This document shows positions 33,111-42,193 of a stretch of DNA of 64,000 nucleotides, piece by piece. The notes below the pieces were generated by a model. It did not search any database and was not told where the DNA came from. It saw nothing but the letters and a program-made list of their open reading frames with translations. How positions within the stretch are numbered: position 1 is the first letter of the stretch; each line of letters starts with the position of its first letter. A program made the position numbers and the translations under genes. The stretch spans positions 21,339 through 85,338 of the forward strand of contig NZ_JAKREW010000024.1 in assembly GCF_022347545.1 (NCBI RefSeq), written 5' to 3'. Source of the DNA: Terribium retamae. GTDB taxonomy: Bacteria > Pseudomonadota > Alphaproteobacteria > Rhizobiales > Rhizobiaceae.

Positions 33111-35750
33111 TCAGGCCAGTGTGCGCTCGACGATGTCCTTCAAGTCCGCCGACAGCTTTTCCTGCTTGAGGATGGACACCAAGGCATCGCGGGCTTTGTC
33201 TTGCCGCACGGGCTCCAGCGAGCGCCAGGACCGCATCGCAGTGGCAAGCCGGGCGGCGACCTGTGGATTGCGCTTTTCGACCTTCAGGACAATGTCGGCA
33301 AAGAAGCGGTAGCTCTCGCCGTCAGCGCGATGGAACCCCGTCTGGTTGGCGCCGGCAAAGGTTCCGATCAGTGCACGCACGCGGTTCGGATTGCCGATCG
33401 AAAAGGCCGGATGTTCGGTCAACGCGCGCACCGTCTCGAGCGCGCGCGGCCCCGGCACACCAGCCTGGATGATGAACCACTTGTCCATCACCAGTGCATC
33501 GGTGGAATACTGTTTCTCGAAATGTTTCAAGGCTTTATCGGCTTGGGCGGAATCACTGTGACGCTGAGCGAGAACAGTGAGAGCAGCCGCTCTGTCCGTC
33601 ATATTGGTGGCATTGTCGAAGTGGCTCGCGGCGAGATCGGCACCGCCCGGCAGCAGTGCGAGATAGTCGAGAAGTACGTTCCGCAACGCCCGGCGGCCTG
33701 CGCCGTCCGCGTCGGGCTGGAATGGCTCGCTGTCGCGCAACTCTTCGTAGAGATATCTGAAGCCCTGTTCGTTGGCTGCGGCTATCGTGCTGGCGCAGGC
33801 ATGGCGCGCTGCCAGGATGGCATCCGGATCGATCCCCTTGCCGATGTCGCGCGCGATATCGGATTCGCCGGGCAAGGTCAGCGCCAGAGCGCGGAAGGCC
33901 GGCTCCAGCGATGTGTCTGCAGCGATGCGCCCGGCCAGCCCCTGAAGGTGCTCGCCGAACTCTGGCTGCTTTCCACCAAGGATATTGCGGAAACCCGAGA
34001 TCAGGGCATCGGTGAGCAATGTGTTGAAGGCCTGCCAGCGTGAGAAGGCATCGCGGTCGTTGCCGGCCAGAAAGATCAAGTCCTCAGGCTTCTGCTCCAG
34101 CGAAAGCGTTATCGGTGCGGAGAAGCCGCGATTGAGCGAAAGCACGGGCCGCTCGGCGATGCCGGTGAAGCGCACCGACTGATGCCGTTTGCGCAGGTGG
34201 ATGACACTGTTCTCGACCGTTGCGCCTTCGACGCCGTCGTAGGGCAAATCCTTCCCATCTGCGCCGACGAGGCCGAAGGCGAGCGGTATGTGCATCAGCC
34301 GCTTGCGGCTTTCCGAGGGCGTTGGAGCCAGCGATTGCTCAATCTCGAGCGTGAATGCGCGTGCGCTCTGATCATAGCTGGAACTGACGGTAACATTCGG
34401 GGTGCCGGCTTGATGATACCACAACGCAAACTGGGAAAGATCGCGACCGGATACGTCCTCGAACACCTTGAGGAAATCGTCGATGGTGGCGGCCTCGCCG
34501 TCATGGCGCTCGAAATAGAGATCCATGCCTGCGCGGAAGACCTCGGTCCCAAGGATAGTGCGGATCATGCGCACGACTTCCGAACCCTTTTCGTAGACCG
34601 TGGCGGTGTAGAAATTGTTGATCTCGCGGTAGCGGCGCGGCCGTACCGGATGTGCCAGCGGACCCTGGTCTTCCGGAAACTGGTGGGCACGCAATGTGCG
34701 CACTTCGGCGATGCGCTTGACGGGGCGAGAGCGCTGGTCCGCCGAGAACTCATGGTCGCGGTAGACGGTCAATCCCTCCTTCAGGCAGAGCTGAAACCAG
34801 TCGCGGCAAGTGATTCTGTTTCCTGTCCAATTGTGGAAATACTCGTGCGCGATGATCGCCTCGATATTGGCAAAGTCGGCGTCGGTCGCTGTCTGCTCGT
34901 CAGCCAGCACATATTTGTCGTTGAAGATATTGAGGCCCTTGTTCTCCATTGCGCCCATGTTGAAATCGGACACGGCAACGATATTGAAGACGTCGAGGTC
35001 ATACTCGCGGCCAAATTTTTCTTCGTCCCATTTCATGGAACGTTTGAGGGCGTCCATGGCGTAGCCGGCAAGTGCTTCCTTGCCGTGCTCGACATAGATA
35101 CCGAGCTCGACCTTGCGTCCGGAAAGGGTGGTGAATTCGTCTGCCACCTTGCCGAGACTGCCGGCAACGAGTGCGAACAAATAGCTCGGTTTCGGGAACG
35201 GGTCGTGCCAGACGGCGAAATGCCGTCCCTCGCCGAGGTTACCATGCTGGACCGGATTGCCGTTGGAAAGCAACAGGGGCGCCTCGGTGCGATCCGCTTC
35301 GATGCGCACGGTGTAGACGGACAGAATGTCGGGTCGGTCCAGGAAATAGGTGATACGGCGAAACCCCTCGGCCTCGCATTGTGTGCAGTACACATTGCTT
35401 GAGCGATAGAGGCCCATCAATGTGCTGTTGGTCGACGGATCAACTTCCGTTTCGATGGTGAGCTGGAAGGACTGCGGCGGCGCGAAGACGGTTAGTTGGT
35501 CCGGTGTAGCACTATAGTCGGCTGCCCCGAGCGCCTTGCCGTCGATCGAAACACCGACAAGCTTCAGTTCATCGCCATCCAGGGCCAGCGCGGTTCCGGC
35601 ATCCACGCCTTTCCGGCGCTCGATGGTAAGGACAGTGGTTACCCGGGTGGCTTCCTTGGAAAGCGAGAAAGTCAGCTCGGTCTTTGGGATCAGATAATCA
35701 CTGGGACGATAGTCTTCGAGCTTGAAGACCTGGCCGGTATCTGTGCGCAT
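33111..35750 (-). CDS. pepN: Aminopeptidase N (M1 family)
   Basis: An 879-residue cytoplasmic zinc aminopeptidase that removes N-terminal residues during protein turnover. The M1 signatures are GAMENKGLNIFNDKYVL (GAMEN at 266-270) and the zinc site HEYFHNW (302-306), with the distal Glu in LKEGLTVYRDHEFS. The EGFRRITYFLDRPD segment and the alpha-helical C-terminal half (from about 540) are those of the bacterial E. coli-type PepN, and the length is close to that of the E. coli enzyme. It lies 231 bases upstream of pleC on the same strand, so separate transcription is likely. Confidence 0.95.
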   Translation of the reverse strand: MRTDTGQVFKLEDYRPSDYLIPKTELTFSLSKEATRVTTVLTIERRKGVDAGTALALDGDELKLVGVSIDGKALGAADYSATPDQLTVFAPPQSFQLTIETEVDPSTNSTLMGLYRSSNVYCTQCEAEGFRRITYFLDRPDILSVYTVRIEADRTEAPLLLSNGNPVQHGNLGEGRHFAVWHDPFPKPSYLFALVAGSLGKVADEFTTLSGRKVELGIYVEHGKEALAGYAMDALKRSMKWDEEKFGREYDLDVFNIVAVSDFNMGAMENKGLNIFNDKYVLADEQTATDADFANIEAIIAHEYFHNWTGNRITCRDWFQLCLKEGLTVYRDHEFSADQRSRPVKRIAEVRTLRAHQFPEDQGPLAHPVRPRRYREINNFYTATVYEKGSEVVRMIRTILGTEVFRAGMDLYFERHDGEAATIDDFLKVFEDVSGRDLSQFALWYHQAGTPNVTVSSSYDQSARAFTLEIEQSLAPTPSESRKRLMHIPLAFGLVGADGKDLPYDGVEGATVENSVIHLRKRHQSVRFTGIAERPVLSLNRGFSAPITLSLEQKPEDLIFLAGNDRDAFSRWQAFNTLLTDALISGFRNILGGKQPEFGEHLQGLAGRIAADTSLEPAFRALALTLPGESDIARDIGKGIDPDAILAARHACASTIAAANEQGFRYLYEELRDSEPFQPDADGAGRRALRNVLLDYLALLPGGADLAASHFDNATNMTDRAAALTVLAQRHSDSAQADKALKHFEKQYSTDALVMDKWFIIQAGVPGPRALETVRALTEHPAFSIGNPNRVRALIGTFAGANQTGFHRADGESYRFFADIVLKVEKRNPQVAARLATAMRSWRSLEPVRQDKARDALVSILKQEKLSADLKDIVERTLA

Positions 35751-36056
35751 GCGTCGATTTTTCCCGATGATTTCGGCGTAGCCGGCGTCCGCTGGGACAA
35801 GATAAATGGGGTTGCGGCTCTTTACACGAAACGCACCGTCGACAAAACTGTTGCCACGCTTCTCTCAAGGCCTTTCCCAGCCTTCTCCGATCCCCTGCGA
35901 GGTTGCCGTGACTGTCGTCACGCCCAAATCTGCGACGGACACTTCAGTCCGCCACGTCGAGGCCGATGCTGTCGGACAAAGCCGTTATACCAACGATGTC
36001 CACCACAGGGACGACAAGCATCTCGACATACCGGCGATGCAGGACGCCATCATGCC
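35751..36056. other. 306-bp region between pepN and the EamA transporter gene
   Basis: Divergent promoter region. I see no supported gene. Two open plus-strand frames cross it, one of which joins the transporter frame, but neither has a ribosome site or family resemblance before 36057. No clear repeat or operator was noticed. Confidence 0.4.
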
Positions 36057-37007
36057 GTGACCTCAAATACATCTTCCGTTCAACCCCACACACTGGTCGG
36101 CATCACGCTGAAGATCCTGTCGGTGTCCGTGTTCGTGGCAATGTCGTCCTTGATCAAGGCCGCCGGTGAATTGCCGGCTGGCCAGATCGTCTTCTATCGT
36201 TCCTTCTTTGCCATTTTTCCGATCCTGATCTTCCTCGGTTTTCGGCGTGAATTGGGCACCGCCTTTTCCACCAAGCGGCCGCTCAACCACATTGCGCGTG
36301 GTGTGGTTGGCGTCTGTGCCATGGGGTTCGGCTTCTTCGCTCTGACCCGCTTGCCTCTCCCTGAGGCGATTACGCTTAACTATGCACAGCCTCTTCTGGT
36401 AGTGGTGTTCAGCGCCATTTTCCTGGGGGAGACCATCCGGGTCTACCGCTGGGGTGCAGTCATCGTCGGCTTGATCGGCGTTGTCATCATTTCGTGGCCG
36501 ACCCTCACCTTGCTGCGTTCCGGCGCCGCGCTCGGAGACCAGGAGGTTCTCGGTGTGATCGCTGCTTTCATCGCGGCGGCGATCTCGGCGGTTGCTATGC
36601 TTCTGGTGCGAAGCCTCGTGCACAGCGAGCGCACAGCGACCATCGTTCTGTGGTTCTCGCTGACTGCGAGCATCCTGGCCCTGCTGACCATCCCGTTCGG
36701 CTGGCAGGCGCTGGCGACCAGACAGGTTGTGCTTCTTATACTTGCGGGTTTCTGCGGCGGGTTGGGCCAGATTTTGATGACCTCGGCCTATCGCCATGCC
36801 GAGGCCTCGGTGGTGGCTCCGTTCGAATACACCTCGATGCTCCTCAGCATTGCGGTCGGTTATCTCGCCTTTGGCGATGTGCCGACACTGCACATGCTGG
36901 TGGGTGGGGCAATCGTGGTAGCAGCCGGACTTTTCATCATCTGGCGCGAACGGCAACTGGGCCTCGAGCGTGCTGCCGCGCGGAAAGCTTCGCAGCCGCC
37001 CGGTTGA
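36057..37007 (+). CDS. EamA/DMT family transporter
   Basis: A 316-residue inner-membrane protein of the drug/metabolite transporter superfamily with ten predicted helices in two EamA repeats. Recognisable parts are MSSLIKAAGELPAGQIVFYRSFF in repeat 1 and AYRHAEASVVAPFEYTSMLLSI in repeat 2, the latter very typical of the RhaT/YdcZ-like exporters. The frame is open far upstream; the GTG at 36057 is chosen because hydrophobic, family-like sequence begins about 12 residues after it, though its ribosome site (AGGA) is poor. The substrate is unknown. It converges with the XRE regulator gene, with adjacent stops. Confidence 0.82.
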   Translation: MTSNTSSVQPHTLVGITLKILSVSVFVAMSSLIKAAGELPAGQIVFYRSFFAIFPILIFLGFRRELGTAFSTKRPLNHIARGVVGVCAMGFGFFALTRLPLPEAITLNYAQPLLVVVFSAIFLGETIRVYRWGAVIVGLIGVVIISWPTLTLLRSGAALGDQEVLGVIAAFIAAAISAVAMLLVRSLVHSERTATIVLWFSLTASILALLTIPFGWQALATRQVVLLILAGFCGGLGQILMTSAYRHAEASVVAPFEYTSMLLSIAVGYLAFGDVPTLHMLVGGAIVVAAGLFIIWRERQLGLERAAARKASQPPG

Positions 37008-37826
37008 TCAGGCTTGCCCGGCCGTCTTGGCTCGTTCGAGAGCAAGACGGGACAGCACCTGCCGGGTTTCTTCATCCGCGGGGAAGAAGGTTTCGATCGC
37101 GAGCTCCGAAAGCGTGACGTCGAGCGGCGTACCGAACACAGTGGTGGTGCTGATGAACGAAAGCACCGTGTCGCCAAGCCGCAGCCGCAGAGGATGGACG
37201 ATCGCATTGGGATCCGCTCTCGGCGGCCTTGTATTCGAATGGACCGGATAGGCCCGCAATTCTTCCTCCAGCGCTTCGAGGACAGGATCGGCCGAGGCCT
37301 CGATCTGTTGTTTCAGCCGTTCCAGGAGGTGCGACCGCCATTCGGCGAGGTTTGCGATGATGGGTGCGACGCCTCTGGGATGGAGGCTTAGGCGCAATAC
37401 ATTCACGGGTGCCTGCAACAGAGAAGGATCGCCGACGCCTGCGAGCATTGGAGCCAGGGCTTCATTGGCGGCTACGAGATTCCAATGCCGGTCGACGGCA
37501 AGGGCAGGAAATGGCTCGTGCCCCTTCAGCACGAGTTTGACGGCTTCCATTGCCGGTGCAAGATCAGGGTCGCTTAGAGGCCGTTCGCCGAAAGACGGTG
37601 CGAAGCCGGCTGCAAGCAGGATCTGATTGCGCTGCCTGAGCGGCACTGAAAGCTGTTCGGAGAGCTTCAGCACCATCTCGCGCGAGGGCATGGCGCGGCC
37701 GCTTTCCACGAAGCTGAGATGCCGCTGCGAGATTTCAGCTTCCATGGCGAGATCGAGTTGGCTCATGCGCCGGCGTGTACGCCATTCGCGAATGAGGGAA
37801 CCGGCGGAGGTCGAGGAAGTGTCCAT
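37008..37826 (-). CDS. XRE family regulator with MmyB-like ligand-binding domain
   Basis: A 272-residue repressor-type regulator. The N-terminal helix-turn-helix is LIREWRTRRRMSQLDLAMEAEISQRHLSFVESGR (about 11-45). It is followed by a MmyB-like (PAS-like) domain with the diagnostic ALAVDRHWNLVAANEALAPML and FFPADEET near the end. This class usually regulates a divergent gene; here the divergent partner is a four-helix membrane protein at 38022. Its stop abuts that of the EamA gene. Confidence 0.88.
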   Translation of the reverse strand: MDTSSTSAGSLIREWRTRRRMSQLDLAMEAEISQRHLSFVESGRAMPSREMVLKLSEQLSVPLRQRNQILLAAGFAPSFGERPLSDPDLAPAMEAVKLVLKGHEPFPALAVDRHWNLVAANEALAPMLAGVGDPSLLQAPVNVLRLSLHPRGVAPIIANLAEWRSHLLERLKQQIEASADPVLEALEEELRAYPVHSNTRPPRADPNAIVHPLRLRLGDTVLSFISTTTVFGTPLDVTLSELAIETFFPADEETRQVLSRLALERAKTAGQA

Positions 37827-38021
37827 GGGGATCCTGTTGCCGAGGTAAGATGTTGTCTACGCGCATCTCGCTGGAGCCGCGTGTCGGATGGCTGCAAATC
37901 TATGACCCGGGAAAGTTCATTTCTATTACCTGTCGCGTAATCGCCGGCTGCTGACGGGCCTGACATCTTCTGCCCATCAGATGCCGGACGGTCCGCAGCA
38001 TCGCCAGACAGGAGAAAGACC

Positions 38022-38411
38022 ATGCAGATTTCCGTTTCCCCGTTCCTCCGCAATGTGCTGCTGCTCGACGCGCTGGCGACCGGCGCTACCGCGATCATCT
38101 TGGCTGGTGGTGCCCATATGCTCAGCCCGCTGCTGGATATGCCCCGGAGCCTGTTGTTCTGGGCCGGCGCAGCGCTCGTGCCTTTCGTCTTGATGGTGCT
38201 TGCGGTGTCGCGTCGGCAGACCGTGTCGCGCATCATGCTGGTCGAGATCATAGCAATCAATGCGTTGTGGGTCCTCGCCAGCTTTGGCCTGCTGGTTTCT
38301 GGCGTCATCTCGCCCAACCTGCTTGGTGTCGCTTTCGTCAGTGCCCAAGCCATCGCCGTGGCTCTTTTTGCCGAGTTGCAATATGTCGGGCTGCGTCGCC
38401 AAACGGCTTGA
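38022..38411 (+). CDS. Small four-helix membrane protein
   Basis: A 129-residue inner-membrane protein with four predicted helices (about 13-33, 45-62, 72-93, 98-118) and no other motif. The ATG has AGGAGAAAGACC upstream (38009-38020). It is transcribed divergently from the XRE/MmyB-type regulator 195 bases away. That arrangement, seen often in proteobacteria, makes it a likely target of the regulator. Its function is not known. Confidence 0.78.
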   Translation: MQISVSPFLRNVLLLDALATGATAIILAGGAHMLSPLLDMPRSLLFWAGAALVPFVLMVLAVSRRQTVSRIMLVEIIAINALWVLASFGLLVSGVISPNLLGVAFVSAQAIAVALFAELQYVGLRRQTA

Positions 38412-38435
38412 GAAGGGGCAACTCCCCCAAAGTAA

Positions 38436-38466
38436 GAGCCGCCCGTACTGAGGTCCGGGCGGACTC
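38436..38466. terminator. Putative terminator hairpin between convergent genes
   Basis: Stem CCGCCCG / CGGGCGG with 10-base loop and flanking GAG / CTC pairs, between the membrane protein stop and the glycosylase stop. No good U-run is seen on either side. Confidence 0.4.
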
Positions 38467-38469
38467 TGC

Positions 38470-39354
38470 TCATGAAAGCGAGCGCAGTTTCATCTTCACT
38501 TCGACGAAATCGCGCCAGGCTAGGCGCTTATGCGCGGGAGTGCGCAGCAGATAGGCAGGGTGCAAAGTCGGCATCGCCGGAATTGTCGTCCCATTTCCCG
38601 TCGTGTGACTACGCCAATTGCCGCGCAATCGCAGGATGCCCTCAGTGGTATTGAGCAACGTTTTTGCCGACGGCCCACCGAGATTGACCAGCACCTTCGG
38701 GCCGACAAGTTCGATCTGCCGCTCGATGAAGGGCCGGCAGATCTCCGTTTCGTGCGGAGTAGGTGTACGGTTGCCGGGCGGACGCCACGGAATGACATTG
38801 GCGATATAGGCAGAGTTCCGGTCGAGGCCGATAGCCGCCAGCATACGATCAAGCAATCGGCCTGAGCGGCCGACGAACGGCAGCCCTTCCAGATCCTCGT
38901 CTCGGCCTGGCGCTTCGCCGACCAGCATCAGGGCAGCGTTCGGATTGCCGTCGGCAAAGACCAGATTCTTGGCGGTGAATTTCAGGTTGCAGCCGTCGAA
39001 GCCAGCCATGGCTTCGCGTAGCTCTTCCAGTGTCGACGCCTGCGCCGCCAGCTGTCGTGCAAGCTGTGCCTGTGCTTCGTCAGGCACCGCGGCGGTTGCA
39101 GGCGTGCGCTGGGCGAGGGGAGGATCGCTGGTGGCGGTGCCCGCGAATCCTTGCGCGTTGGTGGACTGAGGGCGACGGTCCGGCTTGGAAACCTGCTCGG
39201 CGGTGGATGCTGCATGTGCAGCATTTTGGGCTCTCACCGCTTCAGCGAAGCGGTCGACCGGCTCTTCCGTCAGCGCTTCATCGACGCCGGCTTCCAGATA
39301 GAAGGCCAGAAGCTCGCGCAGTTCCGGTCGATCTTGGGGCGAGGGGAAATTCAT
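38470..39354 (-). CDS. Uracil-DNA glycosylase, family 4-like, lacking Fe-S cysteines
   Basis: A 294-residue protein with an Ala/Gln-rich N-terminal extension (about 1-105) and a C-terminal uracil-DNA glycosylase domain that would excise uracil in base-excision repair. The domain shows VGEAPG (145-150) followed by DEDLEGLPFVGRSG, VIPWRPPGNRTP, LVNLGGPSAKTLL and the HPAYLLR motif (265-271). Family 4 enzymes bind a 4Fe-4S cluster through four cysteines. Here only C122 and C206 exist: the usual KCRPPGNR reads PWRPPGNR, and CxxC reads DGCN. It may belong to a cluster-free UDG class described in Bradyrhizobium. Confidence 0.85.
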   Translation of the reverse strand: MNFPSPQDRPELRELLAFYLEAGVDEALTEEPVDRFAEAVRAQNAAHAASTAEQVSKPDRRPQSTNAQGFAGTATSDPPLAQRTPATAAVPDEAQAQLARQLAAQASTLEELREAMAGFDGCNLKFTAKNLVFADGNPNAALMLVGEAPGRDEDLEGLPFVGRSGRLLDRMLAAIGLDRNSAYIANVIPWRPPGNRTPTPHETEICRPFIERQIELVGPKVLVNLGGPSAKTLLNTTEGILRLRGNWRSHTTGNGTTIPAMPTLHPAYLLRTPAHKRLAWRDFVEVKMKLRSLS

Positions 39355-39482
39355 GGCCGCACCATCTTCCGGCGGCGTGAAATTTTCAAGCCTGGGCAGA
39401 ATGTGATCGGTATTTCGCCTTTGCTCGATGCGGGGTTGTTGTCGAAGCGCCTGGATGTCGGCTTCGCGATCTTCGGTCGGGA

Positions 39483-40127
39483 TCAGCTCGACGGAATGCG
39501 GGGATCCTGCATCAGATAAAAGGTCCAGCGCGGCGTGTAGTCGGTGATGAGAAAGTCGAACTCTGCGGTTTCCTTCGGATCCACCTTGCCCCTGGTAAAA
39601 AGCAGCCGATCATAAGGCTCGAAGTTGCGGTCGAAGACGGCGAAATTCGTTGATGCGATGTTCTCGGGCTTTTTGTTGCGTTGATCGAAGGAAAGCCCGT
39701 CACCGAACACGCTCGGTTGGTCGAGAACTTCCTGCAATTCGAACTGGAATTCCACCCAGCTGTGGCCGCTGTTGTTGAGTGGCTTGATGCGCAAGTAGAT
39801 AATGCCGCTGGCATAGTCGCCCGTGCTGTCGAAGGGTTGGATGGGCTTGATGGTGCGTATGGTCAGGGTCACCGGCGTCGCCGAGGTGAACTCCTCCTCG
39901 ATGATGATCGGGTCCTTGCGGGTGCCTTTGCCGGAAACGCCGGTGATGCGGAAGCCGCCGAGTTCGTCGGAAAAGGAATAAGCTCCGCTTTCCCAAGTCT
40001 TTTGTTTCTTTTGGGCCAGACCGGGCGAGGCTATGAGGAGAAAGCCGAGGACGACCGCGGGCCATAGAAGGCACAGCACGGAACAGAGGCGCGGTATTGA
40101 TAAGCCGGCTGGCCCATGAATGCGCAT
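39483..40127 (-). CDS. Exported hypothetical protein
   Basis: A 214-residue protein with a long signal peptide (hydrophobic part about 18-36, cut near SPGLAQ). The mature part starts with KKQKTWESGAYSFSDELGGFRI and appears rich in beta strands. The ITGVSGKGTRKDPIIIEEEF segment and the repeated aromatic residues suggest a secreted beta-sandwich, but no known domain is recognised. The ATG at 40127 is preferred to an upstream in-frame codon at 40190 because it leads directly into the signal. It lies divergent to ETF-QO, sharing a promoter region with a strong inverted repeat. Confidence 0.65.
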   Translation of the reverse strand: MRIHGPAGLSIPRLCSVLCLLWPAVVLGFLLIASPGLAQKKQKTWESGAYSFSDELGGFRITGVSGKGTRKDPIIIEEEFTSATPVTLTIRTIKPIQPFDSTGDYASGIIYLRIKPLNNSGHSWVEFQFELQEVLDQPSVFGDGLSFDQRNKKPENIASTNFAVFDRNFEPYDRLLFTRGKVDPKETAEFDFLITDYTPRWTFYLMQDPRIPSS

Positions 40128-40188
40128 AAACAGGACTATGACCGATAACCGGGGTCTCGAAAAGCGCCAGTTTCCACCGATATGCTGC

Positions 40189-40219
40189 AATTGACGTTTA
40201 CGTGAACGTCAATTAATCT
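40189..40219 (+). promoter_or_regulatory. Promoter with inverted repeat across its spacer, before ETF-QO
   Basis: Arms AATTGACGT (40189-40197) and ACGTCAATT (40206-40214) with an 8-base spacer. The same bases form a -35 TTGACG (40191-40196), a 17-base spacer and a -10 TAATCT (40214-40219). A dyad lying between -35 and -10 is the usual layout for MerR-family regulators such as LiuR, whose known sites are similar TTGACGT/ACGTCAA-like dyads. Confidence 0.6.
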
Positions 40220-40353
40220 GTCATGGACGGCGGCTTCGGCAATCCCGGAGGCGCTGCCGTCGTTCCATGCCGGTTTCGCGTCGCGGAATGATGCGCTATG
40301 GAGCGCATGAGCCAGCAATATGCCGGAACGGCAAGCCAGTGCGGAGGGACCTG

Positions 40354-42033
40354 ATGAGCGAGATCGAACGCGAGAGCATGGAATTCGACGTGGTGATCGT
40401 CGGCGCCGGACCGGCGGGGCTCGCCGCGGCAATCCGGCTCAAGCAGGTCAACCCTGACCTTTCCGTCGTGGTGCTGGAAAAGGGTGGCGAAGCCGGTGCT
40501 CATATTCTGTCTGGCGCTGTCGTCGATCCAATCGGCATCGACCGTCTTCTGCCTGGCTGGCGCGAAGAGGGGGATCATCCTTTCAAGACCGAAGTCACGG
40601 CAGACCATTTCCTCGTGTTGGGACCTGCCGGTTCGTTCCGGCTGCCAAATGTGTTCATGCCGCCGCTGATGAACAATCACGGCAACTACATCGTCTCACT
40701 CGGTAATGTCTGCCGCTGGCTTGCCGGCAAGGCTGAAGCGCTCGGGGTCGAGATCTATCCCGGCTTTGCCGCTGCCGGTCTTCTCTACAACGAGGAGGGC
40801 GCGGTCACCGGTGTCTACACCGGTGACATGGGTGTCGAAAAAGATGGCTCGCAGGGGCCGAACTTCGCGCCTGGCATGGCGCTTATGGGCAAATACGTGC
40901 TGATCGGCGAAGGCGCACGCGGTTCACTCGCGAAACAGCTCATTGCCAAATACCAGCTGGATGCCGGTCGCGAGCCGGCCAAGTTCGGCATCGGCCTCAA
41001 GGAATTGTGGCAGGTCAAGCCGGAGAACCACAAGCTTGGTCTCGTTCAACACTCCTTCGGCTGGCCGCTCGACATGAAGACCGGCGGTGGTTCCTTCCTG
41101 TACCATCTGGAAGACAATCAGGTGGCGGTCGGCTTCGTCGTCCATCTGAATTATAAGAACCCGTATTTGTCACCTTTCGAGGAATTCCAGCGCTTCAAAA
41201 CGCATCCGGCGATTGCCCCAACCTTCGCCGGCGCCAAGCGTATCGGCTACGGTGCTCGCGCCATTACTGAGGGCGGCTGGCAGTCGGTACCCAAAATGTC
41301 GTTCCCTGGCGGTGTGTTGATGGGATGCGCTGCCGGCCTCGTCAACGTGCCGCGCATCAAGGGATCGCATAACGCCGTGCTCTCGGGCATGCTGGCGGCC
41401 GACCATGTCGCGGAAGCCATCGCCGCCGGTCGCGCTAATGACGAACTCGCCAGCTACGAAGAAGCCTGGCGTGGCAGCGACATCGGCAAGGACTTGAAGA
41501 AGGTGCGCAACGTCAAGCCGCTATGGTCACGTTTCGGCACTCTCGCCGGCGTCGGCCTCGGGGGCCTCGACATGTGGCTGAATACACTGTTCGGCTTTTC
41601 GCCCTTCGGTACACTGAAACACGGCAAGAGCGACGCTGCCTCGTTGGAGCCGGCCTCTAAATATCAGAAGATTGCCTATCCGAAGCCGGACGGCGTGCTC
41701 ACCTTCGACCGTCTGTCGTCGGTCTTCCTGTCCGGGACCAATCACGAGGAGAACCAGCCGGTTCATCTCCAGGTCAAAGATGCCGCTTTGCAGGTGAAAT
41801 CAGAGCATGACGTTTATGCGGGCCCGTCTACGCGCTATTGCCCGGCCGGCGTTTATGAGTGGGTGGATGCCGAAGGCAACGCTGCCGCCGATCCGTCCGC
41901 CAAGGATGTACGCTTCGTCATCAATGCGCAGAACTGCGTGCACTGCAAGACCTGCGACATCAAGGATCCGAACCAGAACATCAACTGGGTGCCGCCGCAG
42001 GGCGGCGAGGGACCGGTCTACCAGAACATGTGA
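40354..42033 (+). CDS. etfD: Electron transfer flavoprotein-ubiquinone oxidoreductase
   Basis: A 559-residue membrane-associated enzyme that moves electrons from reduced ETF to ubiquinone, linking acyl-CoA and isovaleryl-CoA dehydrogenases to respiration. The FAD motif is VVIVGAGPAGLAAAIRLK near the N-terminus. The ubiquinone-binding part includes HSFGWPLDMKTGGGSFLYH. The C-terminal ferredoxin-like domain carries RYCPAGVYEW plus CVHCKTCDIKDPNQNINW, with C528, C531 and C534. Length is normal. The ATG at 40354 has GGAGGG six bases upstream. A perfect hairpin follows. It functionally complements ivd in this window. Confidence 0.95.
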   Translation: MSEIERESMEFDVVIVGAGPAGLAAAIRLKQVNPDLSVVVLEKGGEAGAHILSGAVVDPIGIDRLLPGWREEGDHPFKTEVTADHFLVLGPAGSFRLPNVFMPPLMNNHGNYIVSLGNVCRWLAGKAEALGVEIYPGFAAAGLLYNEEGAVTGVYTGDMGVEKDGSQGPNFAPGMALMGKYVLIGEGARGSLAKQLIAKYQLDAGREPAKFGIGLKELWQVKPENHKLGLVQHSFGWPLDMKTGGGSFLYHLEDNQVAVGFVVHLNYKNPYLSPFEEFQRFKTHPAIAPTFAGAKRIGYGARAITEGGWQSVPKMSFPGGVLMGCAAGLVNVPRIKGSHNAVLSGMLAADHVAEAIAAGRANDELASYEEAWRGSDIGKDLKKVRNVKPLWSRFGTLAGVGLGGLDMWLNTLFGFSPFGTLKHGKSDAASLEPASKYQKIAYPKPDGVLTFDRLSSVFLSGTNHEENQPVHLQVKDAALQVKSEHDVYAGPSTRYCPAGVYEWVDAEGNAAADPSAKDVRFVINAQNCVHCKTCDIKDPNQNINWVPPQGGEGPVYQNM

Positions 42034-42083
42034 TTTCGGCGCCGGCGCATCGATAATAAGATGTGTAGAAGTCTCTTCTGGCA

Positions 42084-42111
42084 CGCTAAGGCACCATATG
42101 GTGCCTTAGCG
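42084..42111 (+). terminator. 28-bp perfect palindrome after ETF-QO
   Basis: 12-bp arms CGCTAAGGCACC / GGTGCCTTAGCG around ATAT, itself symmetrical, 50 bases after the stop. Followed by CCTTAATTC, so the U-run is weak. Probably a terminator. Confidence 0.6.
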
Positions 42112-42193
42112 CCTTAATTCGACCGCACCGCAGCGCTTATCATCCCGTGCTCGCAATCAAAGGACGATAAACGTCGGCGGGCGGGAGGGTTTC

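Noticed and set aside
32652..35402. Long plus-strand frames (463 and 406 codons) against pleC and pepN
   Set aside because: No motifs and no ribosome sites; opposite strand encodes clear M1 peptidase and kinase motifs.
35496..36056. Upstream extension of the EamA transporter frame
   Set aside because: It runs against pepN and carries no membrane segments or similarity; the transporter starts near 36057.
35806..36060. 84-codon plus-strand frame before the EamA gene
   Set aside because: No ribosome site, composition unlike coding sequence, overlaps the chosen start of the transporter.
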